Shown here piece after piece: positions 53,902 to 64,000 of a stretch of DNA of 64,000 nt (the first letter of the stretch is position 1; each line of letters starts with the position of its first letter). The stretch comes from CAVXZE01 sp963766175. GTDB taxonomy: Bacteria > Myxococcota_A > UBA9160 > UBA6930. The position numbers and the translations under genes are program-made. The notes under the pieces are model-generated. The model was not told the DNA's origin. It ran no database searches and saw nothing but the letters and a program-made list of their open reading frames with translations. The stretch lies in NCBI GenBank assembly GCA_963766175.1, contig CAVXZE010000032.1, forward strand, positions 1 to 64,000. The letters run 5' to 3'.

Positions 53902-54180
53902 ATGAAGCGAAGAATCGGCGCTCTGCTGACCAGCCTGTTGCTGGCGAACCTCAGCATGGGATGCATGCACAACCACAGCAATGAGTTCAAAGGAGAGTCC
54001 TACGCAACGCTGAAGCGGCAGCAGATCGCGAACCCGGACGCGGGCGAGAAGGCAAAGCCCATCGAGGGCATCGCCTCCACGACCGCAGACCACGTCAGTG
54101 TCAACTACCACCAGCGCCAGGAAGCCAGCCATCAGGACGACGGATTCACGTTCCTCCTGGAAGAGATTGGCGAGAACTGA
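53902..54180 (+). CDS. Small lipoprotein of the Tad operon
   Basis: The 92-residue product has a lipobox near residue 22 (ANLSMGCMHN) and a short polar mature part with no recognised domain. AAGGAG precedes ATG 53902 by 9 bases. Its place between the secretin and TadZ matches that of pilotin or CpaD/RcpB-like lipoproteins, but the sequence does not resemble CpaD. A secretin pilotin role is inferred from position only. Confidence 0.7.
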   Translation: MKRRIGALLTSLLLANLSMGCMHNHSNEFKGESYATLKRQQIANPDAGEKAKPIEGIASTTADHVSVNYHQRQEASHQDDGFTFLLEEIGEN

Positions 54181-54197
54181 GGCCCGAGGAGACGATC

Positions 54198-55384
54198 ATG
54201 CACGACAAGATTCCCTTCGCAGTGCTCTCCACCGAGCAGCCGGCACGCGCCTCCATCGCCCAGAGCATGGTGGCGACCGGCGCCATCCGGGTGGTGGCAG
54301 AGGCATCTCGGCCCGAGGAGCTCGAGGCGACGCTCCAGAGCAACCCGAAGCTCGGCCTCTACCTCGATCTGAACTCGGACGCCGAGGAGGCGTTGGACTG
54401 GATCGAGGCATTGCCGGAGCCCGCGCCCCCGCTGCTGGCGGGAGGTCCCGCCGAGCCGCAGGTCATTCTGCGCGCGATGCGCGCCGGCGCCCTCGGCTTC
54501 TTCCCCGATCACCAGTTCGACGAGGAGCTCTACCGGATCAGCGCCCGGCTGCAGAGCCAGACCGCGGCCGCGGCACCGGCCCAGATGGGCCGAGCGGTCG
54601 CCGTGCTGGGCGTGAAGGGCGGCGTGGGGAGCACCACCGTCGCCTGCGAGATCGCGGCGACCCTGGCGGGCTGCGGGACCCGCGTCGCCATCGTCGACGC
54701 CAAGACCTGCTTCGGAGACGTGGCCCTCCACTTCGACGTCTCGCCCGCCTACACGCTGGCGGACGTGGCCGGCCACGCCGATGACTTGGATGCTGCCTTC
54801 CTCGCTACGGTCGCGCATCTCCACCAGGACTCCGGAGTTCACGTGGTGGCGGCTCCGCGCGATCCGGAGGAGGCCGAAGCCATCGCGGCCTCCCATCTGG
54901 AGCGCGCGATCGAGCTGCTGCAAGCCGAGTTCGACTGGGTCGTGGTGGATCTGCCGCGCATCACGGACGAGATCTCCCTTCAGATCCTGGACCGGGTCGA
55001 GCAGACGGTGCTGGTCACCACCACCGAGGTGACGGCCCTCGCCCGCGCCCAGCAGCACCGCAAGATTCTCGAGCAACTGGGTCACGGAGAGGGGAAGGTC
55101 CATCTCGTCGCGAATCGCGCCTCTCGCTCGGGCCTCCTCAGCGAGGAGGATCCGTTTGCGATCTTGGGACTCGAGGCGGAGGCCCGGGTTCCGGACGATC
55201 CGGCCGCCTTCTCGGCGAGCATCGAATCGGGATCTCCGGTGTCGGCGGCTGGCCCGAGCAAGGTAGCCAGTGCCTTCGTCGAGCTGGCGCGCGCGCTGCA
55301 CGACTGGTGCGGCGCAGATTGGCAGGAGCCCGCGGAGCGGGGTTCGCTCGGCGATCGCCTGCAGAAGATCGTGAGGAGTGTGAA

Positions 55385-55406
<22 letters not shown>
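54198..55406 (+). CDS. cpaE: TadZ/CpaE ATPase-like localisation protein
   Basis: The 402-residue protein has an atypical receiver-like N-terminus (about residues 1-120) and a ParA/MinD-type domain with the deviant Walker A GVKGGVGSTT (about residue 135), followed by VVVDLPRITDE. It sites the Tad machine at the cell pole in other species. GAGGAGACG precedes the ATG. Its end overlaps the TadA-type ATPase gene by 22 bases. Confidence 0.92.
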
Positions 55407-56887
<1,481 letters not shown>

Positions 56888-56905
56888 CGGGAGAGGAACC
56901 AGACG

Positions 56906-57853
56906 ATGCTGACGCTTCTGATTGCCATGACGGTCTTCCTTTTCCTCTCGGGGCTCTGCTTCGCCGTAATCGGCGGAGAGACGAGCCGGCGCCGCGCCGC
57001 GCTGGCGCGCATCGAGCGCTCCATGTCCGGCGGAGGCGGCCTCGACGACGCGGCCGCCTCGATCCTGCGCGAGACGGAGAGCGACCTGAGCTCGCTGCTG
57101 TCGGATGCCGCGGAGCGCTTCCCCGCTCTCCGCTCCCTCGAGCTCCTGCTCTACCGCGCCGGGCGGCCCATGACCCTCCCGCGATTCCTGGGGCTCTCGG
57201 CTGGGCTCACCGTGGCCGCGGGTTTCCTGGGGGCGATGCTGGGTCTCACCCCCGCCCCCGCCCTGCTGGGACTGGCTCCCTGGATCGTGGTGCGGCGGCT
57301 CAAGAATCGCCGCATGAAGGCCTTCGACCAGGAGTTCCCGCAGGCGCTGGCACTGTTCTCCAGGGCCCTGCGGGCCGGCCACAGCATGACCGCAGCCCTT
57401 CAGATGGTCGGATCGGAGCTTCCCGATCCGGTCGGTCCGGAGTTCGCCCTGGTGGCAAAGGAGATCGCACTGGGTCTTTCGCCCACGACCGCGATGGCGA
57501 ATCTACAGGATCGCCTCGACGCGTCAGACCTCCCCGTCTTCGTGACCGCCGTGCTGGTCCAGCTCGAGACGGGCGGCAACCTGGCGGAGATCCTCGACAA
57601 CCTCGCGGGCGTGATCCGCGAGAGAATCCTCTTCGACGGCAAGGTGCGGGCTCTCACCGCCCAGAGCGCCATGTCCGCCAAGATTCTCGTCGCCGTACCG
57701 TTCACGATCGTCGGCATCATGCACGTGCTGAACCCCATCTACGTAGCGCCCCTCTTCGAGACCGAGGTCGGCCACGTGATGCTGGGCGCAGGGCTGGGGA
57801 TGGTCAGTGTCGGGTACCTGATCTGTCGCCGGATCGCCCGGGTCAGCGTCTGA
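56906..57853 (+). CDS. tadB: Tad inner-membrane platform protein TadB
   Basis: The 315-residue T2SSF-type platform protein has a membrane segment at the N-terminus, a cytoplasmic region and three further helices. The family core QEFPQALALFSRALRAGHSMTAALQMV is present. It pairs with TadC in the inner membrane to couple the ATPase to pilin assembly. It starts 18 bases after the ATPase gene. Confidence 0.93.
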   Translation: MLTLLIAMTVFLFLSGLCFAVIGGETSRRRAALARIERSMSGGGGLDDAAASILRETESDLSSLLSDAAERFPALRSLELLLYRAGRPMTLPRFLGLSAGLTVAAGFLGAMLGLTPAPALLGLAPWIVVRRLKNRRMKAFDQEFPQALALFSRALRAGHSMTAALQMVGSELPDPVGPEFALVAKEIALGLSPTTAMANLQDRLDASDLPVFVTAVLVQLETGGNLAEILDNLAGVIRERILFDGKVRALTAQSAMSAKILVAVPFTIVGIMHVLNPIYVAPLFETEVGHVMLGAGLGMVSVGYLICRRIARVSV

Positions 57854-57866
57854 AGGAGATGAAAAC

Positions 57867-58760
57867 ATGACGCCGTTTCTGCTGTTTGCATTCCTGACCG
57901 GAGCCCTGCTGGCTCTGGGTGTTGCACCGCTTCTACAAGGTTCGGCCACCGAGCGTCGCCTGGCGCGCATCGCGTCGGGCGGAGAAGAGGCGGTGCCGGC
58001 CTCTCGGAGGGAGCAGCTCGAGAGATTTCTGGCTCCGATCGCGGCACGGGTGGGCGGCGCCTCCGACGAGATTCGCCAGCGCCTGATCCAGGCCGGATTC
58101 CGCGACGAGTCGAGCATGGTGATCTACGTGGGCCTGCGCGTCGCGCTGCCCGCGGTGCTGGTCGCCGTTGCCTTCCTGGGAGCGAGCCTGGTCGGAGGGA
58201 ATCCCTCCCGACGGCTGATCGCGCTGATGGTGGCCGCGATCATCGGCTACGTCGGACCGAGCTACTGGCTCGACAAGCGCCGGCAGCGTCGACAGGCCGC
58301 AATCCGGCGCGCTCTTCCCGACGCCCTCGACCTGCTGGTCGTATGCCTCGAGGCGGGGCTGAGTCTGGGAGCGGGAATCGCCCGCGTGGCCCAGGAGTTC
58401 GTGCGCAGCTCCCCCGCGCTCTGCCAAGAGCTCCGCCTGGTGACGGCGGAGATGCAGGCCGGAAAGGGGGGCGCGGATGCGCTGCGCGCCCTCGCCGACC
58501 GGGTCGGCGTCCAGGAGGTGAGTGCACTCGCCGCAATGCTCATCCAGACCGAGCGCTTCGGAACCAGCGTCTCCGAAGCCCTGCGCGTCCATTGCCAGGG
58601 AATGCGCCAGGATCGTCTCCAGCGGGCCGAGGAAGTCGCTCAGAAGGCCGCGGTCAAGATGATCCTCCCGGCCTCGGTCTTCATCTTCCCCGCCACCATG
58701 CTGGTGCTGGTCGGCCCGGCCGGGCTCCGGCTGATCCAGGCTTTGGCGAGCACACAATGA
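57867..58760 (+). CDS. tadC: Tad inner-membrane platform protein TadC
   Basis: The 297-residue partner of TadB has the same T2SSF fold with the core ALPDALDLLVVCLEAGLSLGAG and later AAMLIQTERFGTSVSEALRVH. GAAGGAG precedes ATG 57867. Its stop overlaps a small basic frame (ATGA at 58757-58760) that leads to the TadG-like gene. Confidence 0.93.
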   Translation: MTPFLLFAFLTGALLALGVAPLLQGSATERRLARIASGGEEAVPASRREQLERFLAPIAARVGGASDEIRQRLIQAGFRDESSMVIYVGLRVALPAVLVAVAFLGASLVGGNPSRRLIALMVAAIIGYVGPSYWLDKRRQRRQAAIRRALPDALDLLVVCLEAGLSLGAGIARVAQEFVRSSPALCQELRLVTAEMQAGKGGADALRALADRVGVQEVSALAAMLIQTERFGTSVSEALRVHCQGMRQDRLQRAEEVAQKAAVKMILPASVFIFPATMLVLVGPAGLRLIQALASTQ

Positions 58761-58888
58761 GGCCCGCGGCCCGAGAGAAGACGAATTCGAGGAACCCACG
58801 GGTGAAGCAGTTCACAGCGCCGGAATCGCGCACCGGGCGAACCTCGCTTCGGAAGGCGGCCCCTCGGCGCCAGGAGGATTCCCAATGA
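58757..58888 (+). CDS. 43-residue basic ORF coupled to tadC and the TadG-like gene
   Basis: A short frame begins at the ATG overlapping the tadC stop (58757-58760) and ends at the TGA overlapping the TadG-like ATG (58885-58888). The product is 43 residues, very rich in Arg and Lys (RPAAREKTNSRNPRVK, then TGRTSLRKAAPRR), with no signal or membrane part. ATGA junctions at both ends fill the only sizeable gap of the operon. It may be a real small protein or simply keep ribosomes moving to the next start. Confidence 0.4.
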   Translation: MRPAAREKTNSRNPRVKQFTAPESRTGRTSLRKAAPRRQEDSQ

Positions 58889-59883
58889 CCCGCAGCAAAC
58901 GACGCTCTTCCAGACGCGAGCGCGGCACGGTGACGATCCTGGTCGCCATCGCCCTGGTGCCCCTGATCGGCATCCTCGCTCTCGCCATCGACTACGGTAA
59001 CTGCGTCGTCGCACAGACGGCTCTGCAGAACTACGTCGACGCCAAGTCGCTCGCGCACCTGAAGGAGGAGTTCGGGCTGCCCGTGGATCCCGTCCAGATC
59101 AATGACCATGTTCCGTTCCAGACCGGGGCCACCGAGGCCAATCCAGTCAAGGGAGCCTGGGACTTCGCCACACGCGACTTCACACCGTTCACGAGCGTCC
59201 TCCAGCCGGGCGTCCCCGCGGTTCAGGTCCAGAACCACCCGATCGATCATCCGCTCCTGCTGGGCGGCTTCTTCGGGATCGCGGACCAGCGGCTCGAAGC
59301 CAGTGCGGTCTCCTTCGTGAAACGGCGCCACATCGTGATCATCCAGGACGTGAGCGGATCGATGACCCAGAGTCAAAAAATGCAGCGTTCCCGAACCGCA
59401 CTCCTGACCTTCGTGGACTTCATGGCGACGCGGCCGATGCCGGGTGACGAGATGGGCCTGGTCAGCTTTTCCGACAGCGCTCAGGTCGAGATTTCCCTGG
59501 ACCACATGACCGGTTCGCACGTCGGAGGCCTGCGCAACCGCATCAACGACCTCAGCCCGGGAGGCATGACGCACACGGAGGACGGGCTCAACGAGGCGCG
59601 GCAGATGTTTGCGTCGAGCCCCGACGACATGGCCGACCAGATCGCGATCCTGGTGACCGACGGTGACCCCACCGACGAGAGCGCCACGGACAGTGCTGCG
59701 GACGCGCTCTGCAGTGCGAATCCCAGCATCCAGCTGAATACGGTCCTGATCAACACGGGGAACAGCGGCCCCCAGCCCAATCCCTGCCACGGCGGCCGCG
59801 AGTACCAGAACGTCGCCCCGGCAGAGCTTCACAACATCCTCTTCAACATCCTCTCCGGGCAGCAGGTCCGCCTGGTCCAGTAG
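58885..59883 (+). CDS. tadG: TadG-like protein with von Willebrand A domain
   Basis: The 332-residue protein has a basic start, the TadE/G-type hydrophobic segment RGTVTILVAIALVPLIGILALAIDYG (Gly-Thr cleavage-like motif, split over residues 14-39) and a vWA domain from about residue 150. The MIDAS residues DVSGSM, a later Thr and LVTDGDPTDES bind a divalent metal. Such proteins are minor pilus components or surface adhesins. CAGGAGG precedes the ATG. A weak 7-base hairpin with a TTTTT loop (59964-59982) follows about 80 bases downstream and may end the operon. Confidence 0.85.
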   Translation: MTRSKRRSSRRERGTVTILVAIALVPLIGILALAIDYGNCVVAQTALQNYVDAKSLAHLKEEFGLPVDPVQINDHVPFQTGATEANPVKGAWDFATRDFTPFTSVLQPGVPAVQVQNHPIDHPLLLGGFFGIADQRLEASAVSFVKRRHIVIIQDVSGSMTQSQKMQRSRTALLTFVDFMATRPMPGDEMGLVSFSDSAQVEISLDHMTGSHVGGLRNRINDLSPGGMTHTEDGLNEARQMFASSPDDMADQIAILVTDGDPTDESATDSAADALCSANPSIQLNTVLINTGNSGPQPNPCHGGREYQNVAPAELHNILFNILSGQQVRLVQ

Positions 59884-60008
59884 GAGGCGATCCGCACGGC
59901 TCTTCTGAAGACTCGCGGAAGATTTCAAGCAGATTCCCCATCTGTCACCTAACTCTGGGATCTGTATTCGTTTTTCGGATACTTGCTGGGAAGCCGACGG
60001 GAGCCGAC

Positions 60009-60900
60009 TTGCCCGATTCGCAGATCTGCTTCTGGCCCGCCGTCGACCTGGTGCGCCGGGTTCGCGAGAAAGAGATTTCCGCCCGCGAGATCATGGAAGC
60101 GCACCTCTCCCAGATCGAGCAGCTCAATCCCGAGCTCAACGCCATCGTCACGCTGCACCCCGACCGCGCCCTCGTTGGGGCGGGATTTCCAGGGCGTGCG
60201 GATCGCTCGGAGCCGCGATCTCGGAGGGCTGCCCGTCGACTCGCGGGTGACCGCCGCCATCGAGTCCCAGAGGCACGTCTTCGCGTCACTCGGCTGTGTC
60301 ATCGAAGAGGCCGAGCCCGACTTCAGCGACGCCGACCGGATCTTCAAGGTGCTGCGAGCCTGGACCTTCTCGATGGCCTTCCGCAAGGCCGGCGACGAGG
60401 TCCTCGAGCAGCTCAAGGAGACCGTCGTCTGGAATATCGAGCAGGGTCGAAAGCTCAGCGCCGAACAGGTGGGAGAGGCGGAGATCGAGCGCACCCAGCT
60501 CTACCATCGGGTCCGCAGCTTCATGGAGGATCACGAGTTCCTGATCCTTCCCGTCAACCAGGTGCCACCCTTCGACGTGAAGCAGCGCTACGTGACGGAG
60601 ATCGCCGGAGAGAAGATGGAGACCTACATCGACTGGATGAAGTCCTGCTACTACATCACCCTCACCGGCCACCCGGCCATCTCCGTCCCGTGTGGCTTCA
60701 CGCCGGAGGGGCTGCCGGTGGGCGTGCAGATCGTCGGCCGCCACCGGGACGACTTCGGCGTGCTTCAGCTCGCTCACGCTTTCGAGGAGGCCACCGACTT
60801 CTGGAGGCGGCGGCCGAGCCTCGCCGACGCCCCACCAGCTCACGGGCCCCGCCCGAGTGGCCTCGGCGGGATACAGGGCCCCGGCCCCGGCGGCCTCTGA
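60009..60900 (+). pseudogene. Amidase remnant lacking the catalytic core
   Basis: The N-terminal part (from TTG 60009, EKEISAREIMEAHLSQIEQLNPELNAIVT) is clearly amidase-signature family. After about 57 residues the frame shifts, near 60180, straight to a late segment (RDFQGVRIARSRDLGGLPVD), which then continues to the normal C-terminal region (GHPAISVPCGFTPEGLPVGVQIVG). The roughly 180 residues that hold the catalytic Lys and the Ser-cis-Ser pair (GGSSGG region) are absent. A deletion with a frameshift explains both. The product cannot be an active amidase. It lies alone between the Tad operon and mdh. Confidence 0.75.
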
Positions 60901-61002
60901 CCCCCGTCGGGAGGACCGAATCCGACCCGAGCCGGGCCCGCCGCGACCTCTGCCCTCCCCGGAATGGGCGCGTCCGGCGTACCCATTCGCCACCCAAATT
61001 GA

Positions 61003-61008
61003 TATACT
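61003..61008 (+). promoter_or_regulatory. Possible -10 element upstream of mdh
   Basis: TATACT stands out in the AT-rich spot of a GC-rich intergenic region, about 125 bases before the mdh ATG. No good -35 hexamer lies at the right spacing, so the call is tentative. Confidence 0.25.
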
Positions 61009-61132
61009 GCGCGCCCCCAATTGAATCGGTGTGTCTTTTTTTCGCGGACCTTGCGGCCCACTGCCAAACGACACTGGAACACCGGGGAAGGCAGGCGCGG
61101 GTCTGCACAGTCTCACCAAAAGGAGAACAGCA

Positions 61133-62144
61133 ATGCTCAAGAAGATTGGCCTGATCGGTGGTGGATACATCGGCGGCGTTCTCACCCAGGAGATCGCCCA
61201 GCGGGGTCTCGCGCGCGAAGTGGGTCTCTCCGACCCGGCGCCGTTCGTGAACCCCGATGATCCCCCCGAGCGCCAGGAAGTGGCCAAGAAGCAGTCGGTC
61301 GCCAAGGGCAAGGCCCTGGACATCTTCGAGGGTCTTCCCACCATCCGCAAGGATGTGCGCTGCGTTGCCTCCAAGGACTATTCCTGCCTCGCAGGGCGCA
61401 GAGCTGATCATCAACACCGCTGGCGTGCCCCGCAAGGCCCGCCCGGACGGCACCTTCCCCAGCCGCGAGGAGCTGCTCGCCACCAACCTCAGGGTTACCA
61501 ATGATGTGGCCGAGGGAATCAAGAAGAACTGTCCCGACGCCATCATCATCTCGGTCGCCAACCCGCTCGACGCGATCGTCTATACCCTGGACAAGCGGCT
61601 GAGCCCCCCCAAGAACAAGCTATTCGGCATGGCGGGGCAGCTCGACTCGGGCCGCTACTGCGCCTTCGTCGCCGAGGCCGCCAACGTGTCGATGGAGAAC
61701 GTGAACGCCCTGGTGCTGGGCGGCCACGGGGACACCATGGTACCGGTGCGCAGCTCCTGCGCGATCGCCGGCATCCCGGTCACCAAGTTCCTCGATGAGA
61801 AGACGCTGGAGGCCATCGAGACCCGCACCCGCAAGGCCGGCGGCGAGGTGGTCGGCCTGCTCGGCTTCGGCTCGGCCTTCGTCTCGCCCGCCTGGGCCGC
61901 GCTCGAAATGGCCGAGGCGATCATCTTCGACAAGCGCAAGATCCTGCCGGTTTGCGCCAAGCTCGAGGGCGAGTACGGCGTCAACGGCCTGTTCGTGGGC
62001 GTGCCCGCCATCCTCGGCAAGAACGGCATGGAAGAGGTCATCGAGCTCGACCTGACCGACGAGGAGAAGAAGGCCTTCGCGCACTCCTCCGGCGAGGTCC
62101 GCAAGACCTGCGACGAAGTCGACGAGATGCTGAAGACGCTGTAG
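61133..62144 (+). CDS. mdh: Malate dehydrogenase, with one frameshift
   Basis: ATG 61133 follows AAAAGGAG. The NAD-binding start reads LKKIGLIGGGYIGGVL, then DIFEGLPTIRKDV. The frame changes near 61385-61398 (in CTCGCAGGGCGCA, one extra G) and resumes with AELIINTAGVPRKARPDG, ISVANPLDAIVYT, the LDSGRY catalytic Arg and the LGGHGDTMVP catalytic His. Restored, it has about 336 residues, a normal LDH-like MDH. The enzyme interconverts malate and oxaloacetate for the TCA cycle. Since the rest is perfectly conserved and the enzyme is central, the extra G is probably a sequence error. Confidence 0.85.
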
Positions 62145-62171
62145 GCGAAACCGCCTCTTCATTGAAGACCC

Positions 62172-62201
62172 AAGCCCTCCCTGCTTCGGCAGGGAGGGCT
62201 T
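62172..62201 (+). terminator. Intrinsic terminator after mdh
   Basis: A perfect 13-base stem (62172-62184 and 62189-62201) with a stable TTCG tetraloop is followed by TCTTC. It lies 28 bases after the mdh stop and is the cleanest terminator in the window. The remaining 258 bases to the DUF47 gene show no gene. Confidence 0.85.
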
Positions 62202-62459
62202 TCTTCAGCTTCTCGCCCCAAGTTTCCTCTCCAACTGGGGAATTGGCGGGCACCTTGGACCTGATCCCCACGGGGAGACCGCGAGCAGAAGTCTGGAGCC
62301 CGACCCTGGCCCCGCTGTATCCTGCCAGGGCATGAAGCGAGCCACTGCTTCGGCAGGCGCTCGTGTAGGCTGGGGCTCGGCCACGGAACCCCCGCCACGC
62401 TCGAGATTCGTCCGTGGCGCGCCGTGCCCAGCTACTTCCTGGCGGAGTAGGAGGTTTCC

Positions 62460-63104
62460 ATGCTCTTTCCCTTCGGCAAGACCAAGGCGCTGGAAGCCAA
62501 GGTCGACCAGTTCCTCGACCTCATCATCAAGGGCACGCTCTGCATGCGGGAGGCCATCGTCTCCTACCTCAGCGCGGATGACGAGGATTTCGAGAACAGG
62601 GTCGAGATGGTCAGCAACTACGAGCGACAGGCCGACGATCTGCGCAGGAGCACGGAAGCAACCCTGTTCGCCCACTCGCTGATTCCCGAGTCTCGCGCCG
62701 ACGTGATGGAGCTGTTGGAGAGCCTCGACAACGTCATCGATCAGGCCAAGAGCATCGTCCAGGACTTCGACGTGCAGAGGCCCGACGTCGAGATCGGCTA
62801 CCTGGACCAGTTTACGGTTCTCACCAACAAGAGCGTCCACGCCGTGGAGCACATCGTGGACGCCGCGCGCGCCTTCTTCCGCAACGAGAGCCGCATGCGC
62901 GACTGCATCGCCAAGGTGGAGTTCTACGAGAAGGAGGTGGACCGCGCCGGACTGCGACTCAAGAAGATGATCTACGAATCCGACATGGATCTGGCGCGCA
63001 AGCACCACCTCCGCTACTTCGCCGACTCCCTGGCGTCGCTGTCGGACATCGCCGAGGCGGTGGGCGACTGCCTCCTGATTGCCGCCATCAAGCGTTCGGC
63101 GTAG
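62460..63104 (+). CDS. DUF47 (PhoU-like) Pit accessory protein
   Basis: The 214-residue all-helical protein of the DUF47/PhoU-like family begins FPFGKTKALEAKVDQFLDL and contains the metal-binding-type segments NYERQADDLRRSTE and KVEFYEKEVDRAG. Such proteins partner Pit phosphate transporters and modulate them. The Pit gene starts 7 bases after its stop. GGAGTAGGAGG precedes the ATG. Confidence 0.92.
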   Translation: MLFPFGKTKALEAKVDQFLDLIIKGTLCMREAIVSYLSADDEDFENRVEMVSNYERQADDLRRSTEATLFAHSLIPESRADVMELLESLDNVIDQAKSIVQDFDVQRPDVEIGYLDQFTVLTNKSVHAVEHIVDAARAFFRNESRMRDCIAKVEFYEKEVDRAGLRLKKMIYESDMDLARKHHLRYFADSLASLSDIAEAVGDCLLIAAIKRSA

Positions 63105-63110
63105 CGCCTG

Positions 63111-64000
63111 ATGTTCCTGGTCTTCCTCCTCAGCGGTCTCTTCCTCGGCTGGTCCCTCGGTGCCAACGACGCGGCCAATGCCTACGGGACGGCGGTGGGC
63201 ACGCGCATGATCCGGTTCCGCACCGCGGCCATCGCCTGCAGCGCCTTCGTCATCCTGGGCGCTGTCGTCAGCGGGGCGGGCGCCTCAGAGACGCTGGGCA
63301 AGCTCGGCTCGGTGAACGCGCCCGCGGGCGCCTTCACCGTGGCGCTGTCCGCAGCCCTCACCGTCACCTGGATGACGCGACTGGGGATCCCCGTTTCGAC
63401 CTCACAGGCGATCGTCGGAGCCATCATCGGCTGGAACTTCTTCTCGGGGTCGGCCACCGACCTCACCACACTCACCAGAATCGTCAGCTCCTGGATCCTC
63501 TGTCCCCTTCTCGCGGCGGTCTTCGCGGTCTTCCTGCTCAAGCTCTCCGAGGCGTTCCTGCGTGGGATCTCCCTGCATCTCTTCCGGATCGACGCCGGCA
63601 CCCGCTACGGGCTCATCGTGGCCGGCGCCTTCGCCTCCTACAGTCTCGGAGCCAACAACATCGCCAACGTGATGGGCGTCTTCGTTCCATCGGCACCCTT
63701 TGGCGACCTCGACGTCTTCGGCCTGTTCCAGCTCGACGCCTGCCAGCAGCTCTTTCTGATCGGCGGAGTCGCCATCGCCGTCGGCGTCTTCACCTACTCG
63801 AAAAGGGTGATGCTCACGGTCGGGTCACGGCTGTTCCAGCTCTCCCCCATCTCCGCCCTGGTCGTGGTCCTTGCTCAGGGGCTGGTCCTGTTCCTGTTCT
63901 CCTCCGAGGGCCTCGAGAGCTGGCTCTCCTCGCGGGGCCTGCCGACCATCCCTTTGGTGCCCGTCTCGAGCTCGCAGGCGGTGGTCGGCGCCATCATCGG
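63111..64000 (+). CDS. pit: Pit-family inorganic phosphate transporter, 3' partial
   Basis: ATG 63111 opens a frame with no stop before the window edge (at least 296 residues). The internally duplicated PiT pattern is clear: GANDAANAYGTAVGTRM near the start and GANNIANVMGVF later, each followed by PVSTSQAIVGAIIG and PVSSSQAVVGAIIG. It is a low-affinity inner-membrane phosphate/cation transporter. It is co-transcribed with the DUF47 gene 7 bases upstream. Confidence 0.93.
   Translation, partial: MFLVFLLSGLFLGWSLGANDAANAYGTAVGTRMIRFRTAAIACSAFVILGAVVSGAGASETLGKLGSVNAPAGAFTVALSAALTVTWMTRLGIPVSTSQAIVGAIIGWNFFSGSATDLTTLTRIVSSWILCPLLAAVFAVFLLKLSEAFLRGISLHLFRIDAGTRYGLIVAGAFASYSLGANNIANVMGVFVPSAPFGDLDVFGLFQLDACQQLFLIGGVAIAVGVFTYSKRVMLTVGSRLFQLSPISALVVVLAQGLVLFLFSSEGLESWLSSRGLPTIPLVPVSSSQAVVGAII

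Overview
This is a GC-rich, gene-dense bacterial chromosome segment. Its outer-membrane genes (secretin, RND pump, ExbB/ExbD/TonB, a porin-like barrel, lipoproteins) show a Gram-negative host. The mix of PEP-CTERM-type secreted proteins, a mitochondrial-type citrate synthase, a sigma-54 activator, PilZ/DUF4388 and GGDEF-EAL proteins, a Tad pilus locus and scattered acyl-CoA-type genes resembles the former deltaproteobacteria (Myxococcota, Desulfobacterota or Binatota-like lineages). I cannot fix the taxon from the sequence. No rRNA, CRISPR array, insertion sequence, integrase or phage module was seen; one tRNA-Lys is present.

Layout. 1-5.4 kb: secreted and surface proteins (two frameshifted PEP-CTERM proteins, a dockerin-like metalloprotease overlapping a cohesin-like protein, a beta-helix protein). 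5.4-12 kb: a lipoprotein sulfatase, tRNA-Lys, serA-purA on the minus strand, then divergent aroA. 12.2-15.3 kb: a GldA/GldF/GldG-like ABC trio. 15.3-22.6 kb: an ExbB-ExbD pair divergent from a TonB-like protein, a giant protein with about 42 calcium-loop repeats, and a sigma-54 activator. 22.7-27.3 kb: cyclophilin, citrate synthase, a kinase-like ATPase and a DUF4336 protein. 27.3-30.4 kb: a crotonase-family enzyme and glycogen branching enzyme. 30.6-35.2 kb: a minus-strand metal-uptake operon (small His-rich protein, His-rich outer-membrane barrel, ZnuA, ZnuC, ZnuB). 35.4-42.1 kb: GGDEF-EAL protein, LsrF-type thiolase, APH-fold phosphotransferase, CBS protein, NTF2-like protein and MFS transporter. 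42.2-45.8 kb: a PilZ/DUF4388 protein, a propeller-like protein and two damaged genes. 45.8-50.1 kb: an RND efflux pump and its adaptor. 50.3-59.9 kb: a Tad pilus operon. 60-64 kb: a deleted amidase, malate dehydrogenase, and a DUF47-Pit phosphate transport pair cut by the window edge.

Working together: the Tad genes form one tightly packed transcription unit with many overlapping starts and stops. The metal operon combines outer-membrane, periplasmic and inner-membrane steps. The TonB/ExbBD/repeat-protein/sigma-54 block is the least ordinary grouping and the best candidate for an undescribed system: an ExbBD-type motor whose TonB gene overlaps a large secreted calcium-loop repeat protein. A recurring oddity is single-base frameshifts, several in G or C runs (two PEP-CTERM genes, the metalloprotease, znuA, znuC, mdh). 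They look more like sequence errors than decay. The amidase (catalytic core deleted) and the DUF2505-like gene (in-frame stop) look more like real or possible decay.
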